The position numbers and the translations under genes are program-made. This document shows positions 16,305 through 25,343 of a DNA stretch of 37,869 nt, in pieces (positions within the stretch are counted from its first letter, which is position 1; each line of letters begins with the position of its first letter). Under the pieces are notes generated by a model. The model did not search any database, was not told where the DNA came from, and saw only the letters and a program-made list of their open reading frames with translations. The stretch spans positions 1 to 37,869 of the forward strand of contig CAZTDD010000065.1 in assembly GCA_964612675.1 (NCBI GenBank), written 5' to 3'. The stretch comes from CAZTDD01 sp964612675 (GTDB lineage: Bacteria > Hinthialibacterota > Hinthialibacteria > Hinthialibacterales > JAKPRU01).

Positions 16305-18494
16305 ATGCCGAGAACTTTCCATCGTTTTGTTATCGTAGGTGTTTTGGCCTCCATCTTCGTCGTGCCTTTAGAGGCGGATTCCGGCAAAACCTCCCCCTGG
16401 TATCAGCGCTGTCTTGTCGGAATGGAAGTCGGACCGACCGGAGCGCAATTCGGCGGCGATCCGAGCGATGTCGGATATGCCGCGAAGTTCAATGGGAAAG
16501 AGATCGTTGAGGCACAAATCGAGGCCCATTCGGAATACATCGTCATTTGGGCAAAGGACAGCGAGTACGCTTATTACGATTCCAAAACGGCCCCAAAATG
16601 TCCCGGGCTCGGAGACCGCGATGTTCTTCGCGAAGTTGTCGATGCTGCGGCTCTGCACGAATTACCGGTTATCGCCTACTGCGTGGTTCAGGGAAATGGT
16701 TACCCGCTACGTCATCACCCGGAATACAAAATGGTCGACGTCCACGGGAAACCAATCGATCGTGTCTGCCTCAATTCCGGCTACTTGGAACATGTGAAAG
16801 CGTTGACCACCGAGATGCTTGCTTACGGGATCGAGGGTTTCCACATCGATATGCTCGATCTCGGTTTCGGTCCGCCGCATGGATGCTGGTGCAAAGCATG
16901 TCAACGTCTGTTTGAAGAGGAATACGGGGAATCAATGCCTTCCGAGATCGCATGGGATGAAGACTGGGATCGTATGTTGGAATTTCGCTATAACACCAGC
17001 GCTCGCTTCGAGCGTGAATTACGCGACCACGTCCGGTCACTCGATCCGGATGTCAGCGTTGATTTCAATTACCACGGCTACCCGCCATTCTCGTGGGAAG
17101 TCGGCCAACGTCCCGTGCAGCATGCCCTCATTGGTGATTTTGTTACGGCGGAAACCGGAGTCTGGGGATTCAGCGCTTTAGGAGTCGGTCTTACCGCACG
17201 GTTTCTGGCTGCTACAAGTCCCCAAGACGTGTATCAGGTAGCCATGCAGCGAGGTGTGCGGATGTATCACGACATGACCACCCGGCCGCTAAACGATATT
17301 CGGTGGGAACTTCTCACGCTGCTCTCGCACGGAGCCAAAGTGACCATTGTCGATAAGACACCATATGATGGTTCGCTTGATCCGGTCGCCTATGAACGGA
17401 TTGGTCAAGCGTTTGCAGAAGCCTTGGTGAAGCGAGATCATTTCGGGCACGACGTTGTGCAGCATGTTGGGATCTACTATTCATCGCGAACCCGTGATTG
17501 GTACGGCAAAGACACCCCGTCGCGTTATCAGCAGTCTTTCACCGGTTTACACAAAGCCCTTTTCTACGAGCATATTCCTTATGGCGTGTTGCTTGATGAG
17601 AACCTGAATTTGGATGCTATGAGACGCTTCAAGATTATCTGGCTTCCAAATGCAGCGATCTTGTCGGAAAGGGAAGGGGAATTGCTGCGTAAATATGTCC
17701 ATTCCGGTGGGACTCTTGTTGCAAGCGGACTCAGCGGCCTATTTGATCGGATGGGGCATCAGCGGGATACATGCGTTCTTGCCGACCTGTTTGGCGCGGA
17801 CTTTGTCGAGACTCTTGCTTCCAACGACAATCACGTGCGTTTTTCCGCAGAAGACAGCGAAATGAGCGTTCTTTTTGAAGGGATTACCCCGAATTGGCCG
17901 TTCTTAGTGAAAGGGCCCGCTGCGATTTATCAATCGTCCACGGCCCAGACTGTGGGGGAACTAATGAAGCCTCATCGCACGGTGCGGCAACAAAAAGGTC
18001 TTGAGGGAACCGACTGGCCGATGTCGGCTGACGCTCCGGTCGGTCCGGCCGTTTTTGTTAACGAGTATGGCGACGGGAAGGCCGTACTGTTGGCCTGCTC
18101 ACCGGGATCGGCCGTCGCCAGTGAGCATTATATATCCGAAGATCGTCTATTGATCCGCAATGTTGTGCGTTACCTGATGCCCGAACCGGAGATTGAAATA
18201 GACGCGCCTCTAAACGTCGAATCGATCGTTACGGATGACAAGGACAATCGGCGCATCCGAGTTCATCTGCTTGGATATCTTTCCCCGCCAAACAGCACGC
18301 CGGCAACGAATCGACCGTATATTCTTCCGAGTCTGGTTGAAGATGCTCCCATGTATCAGGCATCCATTCACATTCGCAAGCCGATACGAGATGTTCAGGC
18401 ATTGAATGAGGGGACTCGGCTCAGAAGAACGAATGGCAACTCAATCCAAGCGATCGTGAACGACGTCCACGAGACGATTGTTGTTACGTATTGA
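16305..18494 (+). CDS. Secreted glycoside-hydrolase-like protein (GHL/beta-galactosidase-trimerisation type)
   Basis: 729 residues from the ATG at 16305, which has AAAGGAG seven bases upstream. Residues 1-25 look like a signal peptide (HRFVIVGVLASIFVVPLEA). The next ~340 residues resemble a TIM-barrel of the hypothetical glycosyl hydrolase group, with GFHIDMLDLGFGPPHGCWC followed by KACQRLFEEEYG, the Cys-x-x-C pattern common in that group. Asp residues in FHIDMLD could be catalytic. From about residue 390 a flavodoxin-like beta-galactosidase trimerisation domain follows (VGIYYSSRTRDWYG, IIWLPNAAILSEREGELL, YVHSGGTLVASG). A C-terminal beta region ends the protein. It probably acts on a polysaccharide outside the cytoplasm; the substrate is unknown. 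It begins 36 bases after prfB but is functionally unrelated. Confidence 0.75.
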   Translation: MPRTFHRFVIVGVLASIFVVPLEADSGKTSPWYQRCLVGMEVGPTGAQFGGDPSDVGYAAKFNGKEIVEAQIEAHSEYIVIWAKDSEYAYYDSKTAPKCPGLGDRDVLREVVDAAALHELPVIAYCVVQGNGYPLRHHPEYKMVDVHGKPIDRVCLNSGYLEHVKALTTEMLAYGIEGFHIDMLDLGFGPPHGCWCKACQRLFEEEYGESMPSEIAWDEDWDRMLEFRYNTSARFERELRDHVRSLDPDVSVDFNYHGYPPFSWEVGQRPVQHALIGDFVTAETGVWGFSALGVGLTARFLAATSPQDVYQVAMQRGVRMYHDMTTRPLNDIRWELLTLLSHGAKVTIVDKTPYDGSLDPVAYERIGQAFAEALVKRDHFGHDVVQHVGIYYSSRTRDWYGKDTPSRYQQSFTGLHKALFYEHIPYGVLLDENLNLDAMRRFKIIWLPNAAILSEREGELLRKYVHSGGTLVASGLSGLFDRMGHQRDTCVLADLFGADFVETLASNDNHVRFSAEDSEMSVLFEGITPNWPFLVKGPAAIYQSSTAQTVGELMKPHRTVRQQKGLEGTDWPMSADAPVGPAVFVNEYGDGKAVLLACSPGSAVASEHYISEDRLLIRNVVRYLMPEPEIEIDAPLNVESIVTDDKDNRRIRVHLLGYLSPPNSTPATNRPYILPSLVEDAPMYQASIHIRKPIRDVQALNEGTRLRRTNGNSIQAIVNDVHETIVVTY

Positions 18495-18682
18495 TTTTCA
18501 GGGAAGGAATCGACGATGTCTCTGCCGAACCAGTTTCTACGCATCTTCATTCAAGGAACCTGACGCGTTAAGTATCCCATTCGTCCGTGTTGTTCCGCGA
18601 TGTTGGGACTGTTCATTCGAACGGAATTTGATATTATGGGTTCGTGATACGAAACCGAGAAAGAGCAGGAGAGAGTGGTATT

Positions 18683-19282
18683 ATGATTGACCGTCAAAGC
18701 AGAGCCTTTACCTTGATCGAGCTGCTTATCGTTGTTGCGATCATCGGAATCCTAGCAGCAATCGCCGTTCCGAATTTTCTTAACGCCCAGGTACGGGCGA
18801 AGATTGCGCGCGTCAAGGCGGATCAAAACGCTTACGGTACCGCCATGGACTCGTATCTAATTGATAACGGTAATCGCGTCCCGCCTCAGGACCAAATTTG
18901 GCGCATCACTACTCCTGTTGCGTATATCTCGGGTCTGTTTCCGGACCCCTTCGCACCGGCGGTCGAAGGGCGGTTCAATTTCATCCACCAATACGACCCC
19001 TTCTATTTCATAACTACTCAACCTGATCCCCAGCCGATCAACTGGAACTTGGTCGGTGACTTCAATATCTGGACGGGCTACCCGAATCACTGGACAGGCG
19101 GAGCGGATGACGATTCCTTTGCTGGGAAGGTGCGGTACCAGATCCGTAGCATCGGGCCGAATCGCTACAACGAATACGGTATGAGGTATGATGCGACAAA
19201 CGGCCTGGGCAGTAATGGTGATATCAATCGTTTCGGGCCCGGCAACATTGACCGCGCCTACGGCGGCTATCCGGGCGCCTGA
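18683..19282 (+). CDS. Prepilin-like protein (type II secretion/type IV pilin N-terminus), first
   Basis: 199 residues. A short basic leader (MIDRQSRA) precedes the prepilin peptidase site A8-F9 with Glu at mature position 5 (FTLIE) and the hydrophobic helix FTLIELLIVVAIIGILAA. AVPNFLNAQ then RAKIAR continues the amphipathic helix. The rest is a Pro/Tyr/Asp-rich globular domain with no recognised family. It ends in YDATNGLGSNGDI, a signature shared with the two other prepilin-like proteins here. The site has Ala rather than the usual Gly before Phe. The ATG at 18683 follows AGGAGAGAG at a proper distance. No pilus or secretion machinery lies nearby, so these are scattered minor pilin or pseudopilin genes processed by enzymes encoded elsewhere. 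Confidence 0.85.
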   Translation: MIDRQSRAFTLIELLIVVAIIGILAAIAVPNFLNAQVRAKIARVKADQNAYGTAMDSYLIDNGNRVPPQDQIWRITTPVAYISGLFPDPFAPAVEGRFNFIHQYDPFYFITTQPDPQPINWNLVGDFNIWTGYPNHWTGGADDDSFAGKVRYQIRSIGPNRYNEYGMRYDATNGLGSNGDINRFGPGNIDRAYGGYPGA

Positions 19283-19311
19283 GTGACCGCTGCCTGGCGG
19301 GGGAAAGACCG

Positions 19312-19932
19312 ATGAAGATCGTAGGGGCACGAACCGACGTCAGAGGTTTCACGCTAATTGAACTGCTGATCGTTGTTGCGATCATTGGAATCCTAGCCGC
19401 TATTGCGGTTCCGAATTTCTTGAACGCGCAAACGCGGGCAAAGATTGCGCGCTGCCACTCCGATATGCAGGGGCTGAGTACGGCCTTCACCTCCTACAGT
19501 GTGGATAACAACAAGTATCCCTATTTTGGCGACATCCGCTGGTATTCGATTTACATCTATCCTGCGCTCACCACCCCGGTGGCGTACATGTCGAGTATTC
19601 CCAAAGACGGGTTTTCATTGAATGAGCCTTCCAAAGAGTTGATCCATCGATATGACGGCGGTCATATGGATTACTACCCGGGGTGGAACATCAAGGCGAT
19701 GCGGGATTATGGATGGACCTGGGGAGGCAGACCGGTCGGCAGAGCAGTCAGTAACGGATCCAGAATGCTGACTGTTAGTCGCGGTCCGGACAAACTCGAA
19801 GATATCGGTGGATCGCCGCCCACGGGCGTTTTGGTGTATGAGGCATCGAACGGTTTGCGTTCCGGGGGCGATATATACCGCCTCACTCCCGGCGGCATTC
19901 TCTCTTCGGCTGAACAGTATGGGGGTAGGTGA
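19312..19932 (+). CDS. Prepilin-like protein, second
   Basis: 206 residues, starting 30 bases after the first prepilin-like gene on the same strand. The leader MKIVGARTDVRG ends with the classical G12-F13 cleavage site, and FTLIE places Glu at mature position 5. The N-terminal helix is nearly identical to that of its neighbour, while the globular domain differs apart from LTTPVAYMSSIP (compare ITTPVAYISGLFP next door) and the tail YEASNGLRSGGDI. This pattern of constant helix, TTPV(A/S)YI block and NG-x-x-S-x-GDI tail defines a small family in this genome. The start is ATG with GGGGGAAAG upstream. It is probably cotranscribed with the previous gene. The role (minor pilin, pseudopilin or surface protein) is not decided by the sequence. 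Confidence 0.87.
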   Translation: MKIVGARTDVRGFTLIELLIVVAIIGILAAIAVPNFLNAQTRAKIARCHSDMQGLSTAFTSYSVDNNKYPYFGDIRWYSIYIYPALTTPVAYMSSIPKDGFSLNEPSKELIHRYDGGHMDYYPGWNIKAMRDYGWTWGGRPVGRAVSNGSRMLTVSRGPDKLEDIGGSPPTGVLVYEASNGLRSGGDIYRLTPGGILSSAEQYGGR

Positions 19933-20039
19933 TGTCTCCCAGACAGTGTGCATGCATCCTGGGTTGCCGTCGAGAGACGACGTAATAGGGTGGTTCCGGT
20001 GATAAATACGTACGTTATTGACGTTTTCGGGGGGCGTGA

Positions 20040-20996
20040 GTGAACGATATCATCCAACCACATGATCGATTCTTCAACAAAACGTTTTCCAATCCGGAAA
20101 TGGTTGAAGATATTCTCCTTAACAATTTGCCGCAAATTGCCCTGCACCTGCAGACTGGGAGTCTGGAGAACACGGGTGACTCGTTTGTTAGCTCGGAATT
20201 GCGGAAGTACATGTCGGACTTGCTCTATAGAGCTCGGTTACGGAGCGGGGAAGAAGTCTACGTTTATATACTATTTGAGCATAAAAGCTATCCCGATCCT
20301 AAAGTGTCATTTGATCTCCTACGCTACATGGTCCGGATATGGGAACGGCTAATGGAGTCCGAACCGGATGGGCATTTTGCCCACATCATTCCCATCGTAT
20401 TCTATCACGGCAAACAGAAGTGGCGTGGAGGCACAAATTTCCGTCAGTTATTTCGCAAAGACGAGGCTTTTCAAGAGTTCGTGCCTACATTTGAATTTTG
20501 TCTGTACGATTTGTCGCGGTATGATGAAGAGGAAATCAAGGGTGGCATTCTAGCGAGGGTAGTGTTGCTTTTGTTCAAGTACATCTTCGCCGATGATTTC
20601 GGAGACCGCTTTGTGACAATCTGCAGGTTGCTGCGGGCGTTACGGGAAGAGAAAGATGTTTTGGAATTCATGAAGGTAGCGCTAGAATATGTAGGAAATT
20701 CGACAGATCGGATCGGTGAAGATCAATTACGTCAAGGATTACAAGAGGCACTGCCTTTGTCCGGAGGTGAACTAATGCCGACGCTATTTGAGAGAATCCG
20801 TGGAGAGGGGCGAGAAGAGGGGCGTCAAGAAGGACTGCGCGATGCGATTCGGGTGGCACTCGAATCTAAATTTGGAGACGAGGGTTTGACGTTGCTCCCT
20901 CGGCTCAACGAGGTCTCCTCTGAGGAACGCTTGCAGGCGATTATTGCCGCCGTGTACACAGCAGAAACCCTCAGCGAGCTGGAGTCGATGCTCTGA
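20040..20996 (+). CDS. Rpn-family PD-(D/E)XK nuclease/putative transposase
   Basis: 318 residues. The N-terminal region HDRFFNKTFSNPEMVEDIL is the hallmark opening of the Rpn (RpnA-E, Transposase_31) family. The PD-(D/E)XK core is visible as D60 (SDLLYR), E80 and K82 (FEHKSYPD). The middle LLRYMVRIWERL and IIPIVFYHG match the family. The C-terminal part is a charged coiled region with EGREEGRQEGLRDAI, typical of these proteins. Family members are recombination-promoting nucleases with broad DNA cleavage and are often found as mobile or defence-linked single genes. The start is a GTG preceded by GGGGGG. It stands alone, 107 bases after the prepilin pair, and converges on the next gene across 36 bases. 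No flanking inverted repeats were noticed. Confidence 0.88.
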   Translation: MNDIIQPHDRFFNKTFSNPEMVEDILLNNLPQIALHLQTGSLENTGDSFVSSELRKYMSDLLYRARLRSGEEVYVYILFEHKSYPDPKVSFDLLRYMVRIWERLMESEPDGHFAHIIPIVFYHGKQKWRGGTNFRQLFRKDEAFQEFVPTFEFCLYDLSRYDEEEIKGGILARVVLLLFKYIFADDFGDRFVTICRLLRALREEKDVLEFMKVALEYVGNSTDRIGEDQLRQGLQEALPLSGGELMPTLFERIRGEGREEGRQEGLRDAIRVALESKFGDEGLTLLPRLNEVSSEERLQAIIAAVYTAETLSELESML

Positions 20997-21032
20997 TCCG
21001 AGAGAAGGAACCGTAACCGTACCACGCTTTTC

Positions 21033-22457
21033 TCAGGTCGTATATTCGATGCCAAACATCTGGCAAAACACCCCGAGTTCCTTTGCGTAGTTGCCATAGA
21101 ATATGGCCTGATGCATACCTTTCACTTTACAAACGTCGTCGACCTCGTTGATTGTCATTTCGACGTTGGTTCGGCAGCCTCCACACGGCGGCATCGGCGG
21201 CGAACCGATCACTGTTCCTGTATAGACCAATAGTTTTGGCGGGATCTCCCCCGAAAGATAACTTGCTATGGTGGCTTCTTCTCCCGGACGCCACAGGACA
21301 CGGGGGACACATCCCCATCCGGCCTCGGCATGGTTCCTCAGGCTATACGGTTCCGAGGGTTCTTGGGTTCCGAAGAGTTTGGAAGCACAGGTACAGTGGG
21401 CTCCGTAGAAGTGGTTTTTCTCGGTATCCATGGAAGCGTTTTGTTGAAATGACGGCCGATCGAGAAGCTCCTGTACCAACATCATCGTGAGCGTTGCGTT
21501 CAAATCGGACTGGCACCCCGCGGCGATGCCTTCATCGCGAAGGCTCATGAATCCCATACAGGGAGGTGGATGCTTATGCGGCCTGCTCAGTCCGGGCAGG
21601 CAGTCCATCATTAGCGCGTCTGCATTTTGCTCCTCGATGACCTGTTTCAATACAAAATATGTTTTCGCAGCGTCGAACACATCCTGTTCCGATGGTTCTA
21701 CAACCTGTCTTGCATGCTGCAGGTAGGAATGCGCCAGGTCTTTTACCTCACTCGTTTCAGCCATGCTTTCAAATATCTCACTGAACCGAGTGTTTGGAAT
21801 TGTAAGTACTTCTGTGCCCAGATGAGGTACTCTGGTGGTCGAGTGTTTCGAACGAGCCAGATTCACAATCCTGCCGTTTCTCATCCAATGAGCTGTTTTT
21901 ATGGCACGCATTCCATACTCAACGGCATCCAGATTGTCCAATGAGTTGATGAAATAGACGCCTTTCCTGTTATGAATTGATTCGATGTGCGGAGCGAGCA
22001 AAATACCTATTGTAGCCAATACAACAGACGGCGTCTCTGTTTCGTCCAGAATTCGCATAACATGAGGCCAATGGCCTTTTTTGAAAGGAATGAGAAGCAA
22101 CCCCGCTGGTTTGGATTTCTTTACATCCGCTATGAACCGATTGACACTCGCCTCCTCATCCAGCGGTTTCTCGTCCATTTCTATGCGGACGCCGAGTTTG
22201 CGTTCCATTTCCCGGAGGCGGCCCATGTATTGTTCTTGCCGCCCTTCCGCATCAAAGGTCGAGCCGGGCCAACTGTAGTAGCCCACCTTTCGAAGTGATT
22301 CCGTGGGCGGATATATGAACGCACCGCGAATCACAGCAGTCTTCTTCTGTCCTTTGCTGGCTTGAGTAAGGGAAGCATTGGCCACCACACTTCCCGCTCC
22401 CATTGATAAACTCCCGGCGCTCGTTCCCGCCGCTATTAGGAAATTACGTCTGTCCAT
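21033..22457 (-). CDS. Tat-exported L-fucose/arabinose isomerase-like protein
   Basis: 474 residues from the ATG at 22457, which gives a perfect Tat opening MDRRNFLIAAGTSAG followed by an Ala/Ser-rich segment and a likely cut near SVVANA; AAAGGA lies about 10 bases upstream. The mature part follows the fold pattern of FucI/AraA-like sugar isomerases: an N-terminal Rossmann-type region (GLLLIPFKKGHW), a middle region, and a C-terminal part with DCLPGL, GFMSLRDEG and GCQSDLNATL. Cys and His residues near HFYGAHCTC could bind metal. True isomerases are cytosolic, so export suggests a scavenging or lectin-like use, as seen for other Tat-tagged homologues; this is inference. A TTGACA (22543-22538, minus) lies upstream but its -10 (GAGAAT, 19-base gap) is poor. 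Confidence 0.75.
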   Translation of the reverse strand: MDRRNFLIAAGTSAGSLSMGAGSVVANASLTQASKGQKKTAVIRGAFIYPPTESLRKVGYYSWPGSTFDAEGRQEQYMGRLREMERKLGVRIEMDEKPLDEEASVNRFIADVKKSKPAGLLLIPFKKGHWPHVMRILDETETPSVVLATIGILLAPHIESIHNRKGVYFINSLDNLDAVEYGMRAIKTAHWMRNGRIVNLARSKHSTTRVPHLGTEVLTIPNTRFSEIFESMAETSEVKDLAHSYLQHARQVVEPSEQDVFDAAKTYFVLKQVIEEQNADALMMDCLPGLSRPHKHPPPCMGFMSLRDEGIAAGCQSDLNATLTMMLVQELLDRPSFQQNASMDTEKNHFYGAHCTCASKLFGTQEPSEPYSLRNHAEAGWGCVPRVLWRPGEEATIASYLSGEIPPKLLVYTGTVIGSPPMPPCGGCRTNVEMTINEVDDVCKVKGMHQAIFYGNYAKELGVFCQMFGIEYTT

Positions 22458-22678
22458 ATCTACATCCATCCTTTGGTCGTTTTGTCTCGATAATGTACTC
22501 CGACTTCCGGGTATTCTCTCACAGATTACCGACTGTCTGTCAAGTACGGACAAATGCGTCTGTAGTGCACACGCCGATGTGGTCGTGATATGCTTTCTCA
22601 ATCTCGGCCGGTCACACTGAAGGCCGGCAATACCAACGGTCGGGCTGGTCTGATTGCTATCTGGATGACGGAGAAGCC

Positions 22679-22978
22679 ATGGTTTCATCAAGTCTACTTC
22701 CTGCGCGACATCTTTTACCTTTGCTTTTGGCGGCTCTTTTCGTCGGAGTCCTCTCCTGCTCTCTCTCCTCAGAGAATCTACCGGTCTCCACAACTTATGA
22801 GGATCCAGCTGACATCACGCGTGAAGAACTCGACGAGTGGAGATCATCCTTCTGCGATTGGCATTACCATCCGGATTATGTCCTCCCTCCCGATCCGAAT
22901 GATGGACTCGGTACCTCTAAAACAGATTGTCCGAGAGGAAGAGGCATTGCGCTTTTGACCAGCCGTCCACTGGATTAA
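22679..22978 (+). CDS. Small putative lipoprotein of unknown function
   Basis: 99 residues. A hydrophobic signal (LLPLLLAALFVGVLSC) ends in the lipobox V-L-S-C27, so it should be lipidated and membrane-held. The mature 73 residues are acidic and aromatic with EELDEWRSSFCDWHYHPDYV and PPDPNDGLG; two further Cys could pair. The ATG at 22679 follows GGAG with a 5-base gap. It is divergent from the isomerase-like gene (221-base gap) and converges on the NUDIX gene. No known family was recognised. Confidence 0.6.
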   Translation: MVSSSLLPARHLLPLLLAALFVGVLSCSLSSENLPVSTTYEDPADITREELDEWRSSFCDWHYHPDYVLPPDPNDGLGTSKTDCPRGRGIALLTSRPLD

Positions 22979-23034
22979 ATGTCCCTAAACGGCCACCGTT
23001 ATAAACAGTGAACGACTCTGGACTGGAACGGTGA

Positions 23035-23616
23035 TTAAGCATTCCAATCGGGATTTTTGTCCCTGAATAGTTGAAATTGATAGACCGCCGCCACTATCAA
23101 GCCATGTGAAATCGATCCATTCGCCACCAACTTCGGAATGTCATTTATCGGAACGAGGACGACCTCAATATCTTCTCCTGAATCCTGGTTTTGTCCACGT
23201 ACATATTCTGCTTGCGGCGCTAAAAAAGTGTGACAGCGGTTTGACATAAAGGCCGGATTTGGAGTTACAGATCCGATTCGAATCGCGCGAGGGGCGTCAT
23301 AACCGGTTTCCTCGAGCATTTCTCGATGAGCAGCATGTGTAAGATCTTCTCCCGGCTCGACCAGTCCGCCCGGTATTTCCAGCGTGACCTCCTCCGTGCC
23401 ATGTCTATACTGGCGGACCATCACCACACGTCCGTCCCCGGTAACGGGAAATACATTGATCCAGTCCCCACACTTCACAATATGAAAGGGGAGTACTTTG
23501 TTCGTGCGCGGGGAGAGGGCGTCGACCCGATGTACGGAGAAAACCGTATAATCGGCGAGCGGGGTTGTTTGTATCTTCTTCCAAGTTTGGAGGATTTCAG
23601 TCATGCTTTTGCACAC
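23035..23616 (-). CDS. NUDIX hydrolase (ADP-ribose pyrophosphatase-like)
   Basis: 193 residues. The Nudix box GX5EX7REUXEEXGU is complete: G84, E90, R98-E99, E102-E103, G105. It is preceded by VVMVRQYRHGTEEVTLEIPGG, the arrangement seen in ADP-ribose/ADP-sugar pyrophosphatases, where the upstream Arg and Glu bind substrate. These enzymes split ADP-ribose or a similar nucleoside diphosphate into AMP and a sugar phosphate using Mg2+. The GTG at 23616 has GGGGAG ten bases upstream; the ATG at 23604 has none, so the GTG is kept but either is possible. The DUF4438-type gene ends 63 bases upstream on the same strand. Confidence 0.9.
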   Translation of the reverse strand: MCKSMTEILQTWKKIQTTPLADYTVFSVHRVDALSPRTNKVLPFHIVKCGDWINVFPVTGDGRVVMVRQYRHGTEEVTLEIPGGLVEPGEDLTHAAHREMLEETGYDAPRAIRIGSVTPNPAFMSNRCHTFLAPQAEYVRGQNQDSGEDIEVVLVPINDIPKLVANGSISHGLIVAAVYQFQLFRDKNPDWNA

Positions 23617-23679
23617 ACGTTACCGACTCCCCTATTACCCTGCTTTCTGAAATTGTCATCGACGAAGCTTCGATGTTGG

Positions 23680-24585
23680 TTACTTCCGTGACTGCCGGGA
23701 AGTTCTATACCGACCGATTTTCAGCATCCGTCCAATATTGGCTTTGTTATCGAGAACGGGTTTGATTTTCTCGGTTCGGCACGACAGCAACGTTGCGACT
23801 CCCGGCCCGTGTCCGGAGATAATACAGTTTGAGTGAACGACAATGCCGATGGTAATAGCACCCGTGAGGAAATGACGTCCGTAGGTGTTGTCGCAGTCCA
23901 TCAATGCCACAAAATCTCCAAACCGGATATTATCGATTTTGTGTTTCTTGACGGTCTTCTCATCCATCGTTGTGATATCGTAATCGCCGGATGCCGGGTC
24001 TGCGTGACCGATACCAGACCCCATCAACTCACCGGGAACCTTTGCAGTAACAGGCACGCTGATTGTGCCGTCCCGGTTCTCTTTGATCCCCATCTTCTTC
24101 AATAAGCCGGGATCGATGTTGTACACTTTGATGTCCGGATGGTCTATTAGTTGAAGCCCCTGTCCGTACGCGCGAATCAAGATCTTGTCGTCAAGTGTGA
24201 GTTTTTCCAAGGTCTTGTCGTCCAAATCGACCATCACATGTTCAATCCCGCCGTGATGGCCCGTGACCGCACCCTTCGCTCCTTTGGCATCGCCCGTTAC
24301 AACAACCGCTTCATTTCCACAGCACGCCAGGAAATTATACCCCGCGTTTGGTGTGTCCGATCGTTTGTTCTCATCGACGACGGTGGAGACACCGGGCTCG
24401 ATATGGTCACCTCTCCATCCAAACGCAGGATCGCCGACCTTCACGTTGTACGTGATGCTCCCCACACCCGGTACAGCGTGAATTTGTCCGAACTGATCCG
24501 GTGTCCAACCTCGATATCGAACAGCCGGACCGATTTTCCCTTGAACGGCAATTTTTACCAGTTGCTTTTCGTTCGTTTTGAGCAT
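23680..24585 (-). CDS. DUF4438-type protein of unknown function
   Basis: 301 residues, with no signal peptide or membrane segment. Recognisable blocks are VVVTGDAKGAKGAVTGHHGG, ILIRAYGQGLQL, GSGIGHADPASGDYDI, FGDFVALMDCDNTYGRHF and GAITIGIVVHSNCIISGHGPG. This arrangement fits DUF4438, a conserved cytosolic family without known activity. The Gly/His/Asp-rich blocks suggest metal or phosphate binding, but no catalytic motif can be named. The ATG at 24585 follows GGGAGAG. It lies upstream of the NUDIX gene on the same strand, so the two could be cotranscribed; a functional link is speculative. The family name rests on remembered sequence patterns. Confidence 0.75.
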   Translation of the reverse strand: MLKTNEKQLVKIAVQGKIGPAVRYRGWTPDQFGQIHAVPGVGSITYNVKVGDPAFGWRGDHIEPGVSTVVDENKRSDTPNAGYNFLACCGNEAVVVTGDAKGAKGAVTGHHGGIEHVMVDLDDKTLEKLTLDDKILIRAYGQGLQLIDHPDIKVYNIDPGLLKKMGIKENRDGTISVPVTAKVPGELMGSGIGHADPASGDYDITTMDEKTVKKHKIDNIRFGDFVALMDCDNTYGRHFLTGAITIGIVVHSNCIISGHGPGVATLLSCRTEKIKPVLDNKANIGRMLKIGRYRTSRQSRK

Positions 24586-24644
24586 TGAAGATTCTCTCCC
24601 AGTAACCTTATATTGTACTCCTTAGACCTTTGGACTTTCGGATT

Positions 24645-24680
24645 CCTCCCCCAAGATTGGGAAAGGTTAGGAGGGGGTTG
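24645..24680 (-). repeat. Intergenic repeat, copy 2 (CAACCCCCTC...TCTTGGG)
   Basis: Read on the minus strand: CAACCCCCTC, a short spacer, then TTTCCCAATCTTGGGGGAGG. It matches copy 1 (12024-12061) in both conserved blocks and in spacing. It sits in the 189-base gap between the DUF4438-type gene and the third prepilin-like gene, which holds nothing else recognisable. Confidence 0.55.
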
Positions 24681-24774
24681 ATCGCTGCGCAATCAGTCAC
24701 GTTGTTGTGTATCAATCGACACACGTACGAAAGTCTCTACTCATTTTCCAACATTGCGAGTATAACGCATCAAA

Positions 24775-25296
24775 CTAGAACGACAAACCGAACCAGGATG
24801 TGTGGATCACGTCGCCGCTGCTGACGACACCATTCGAAGGATTGTACAGCAGATGGCGGAACGCGCCCTGCGTACCGGGCGGATACGATCCCACCCCGGT
24901 ATCTTCATCCGTATCGGGCCCCAGACCGTGGAGGAGCCAATCGGTTCTACAGTCGCTCTTTCCATACGAGGTGTAGTCGTAATTCGATGTTGTGCTCCTG
25001 TAGTTGGCATTCGGGACTCGGAATGGATCCTGAGGAATGGTTGCAATATAGGAAACCGGTGTTGTAAGTGGGCGAAGCTCTGCGTATGGATTGCTCCCCA
25101 TGTTCGCGAAATAGCATTTATTGTCGATTCGGTACATCATCAGGGAGTCCCCCAATGCCTTCATATCTGTTTCCATCCGGGCGATCTTTGCTCTCATTTG
25201 CGCGTTGAGGAAATTCGGTACGGCGATGGCGGCAAGAATGCCGATGATCGCCACAACGATGAGGAGTTCGATCAAGGTAAATGCTGACTTCTTCAT
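24775..25296 (-). CDS. Prepilin-like protein, third
   Basis: 173 residues from the ATG at 25296 (a TTG just before it is less likely). The very short leader MKKSA ends at A5-F6 and is followed by the same helix as in the two other copies, FTLIELLIVVAIIGILAA, then AVPNFLNAQMRAKIARMETD. The globular domain carries LTTPVSYIATIPQDPF and ends LYNPSNGVVSSGDV, both shared with the two prepilin-like proteins at 18683-19932. Two Cys in the globular domain (NKCYF, KSDCRT) may form a disulfide. A well-formed promoter lies about 50-75 bases upstream (25344-25373). It stands 5 kb from its relatives and on the opposite strand, so it is an independently expressed member of the same family. Confidence 0.87.
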   Translation of the reverse strand: MKKSAFTLIELLIVVAIIGILAAIAVPNFLNAQMRAKIARMETDMKALGDSLMMYRIDNKCYFANMGSNPYAELRPLTTPVSYIATIPQDPFRVPNANYRSTTSNYDYTSYGKSDCRTDWLLHGLGPDTDEDTGVGSYPPGTQGAFRHLLYNPSNGVVSSGDVIHTSWFGLSF

Positions 25297-25343
25297 CAAG
25301 AATTGTCCAACCTTTCAACTGCAGATTCGGACGTAGTGGGGAG

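Noticed and set aside
20040..20996. Complete insertion sequence around the Rpn-type gene
   Set aside because: No terminal inverted repeats or target duplications were found next to it; Rpn genes commonly stand alone.
22979..23034. Terminator between the lipoprotein and NUDIX genes
   Set aside because: AACGG-CCA-CCGTT can pair but the stem is short and no T run follows on either strand.
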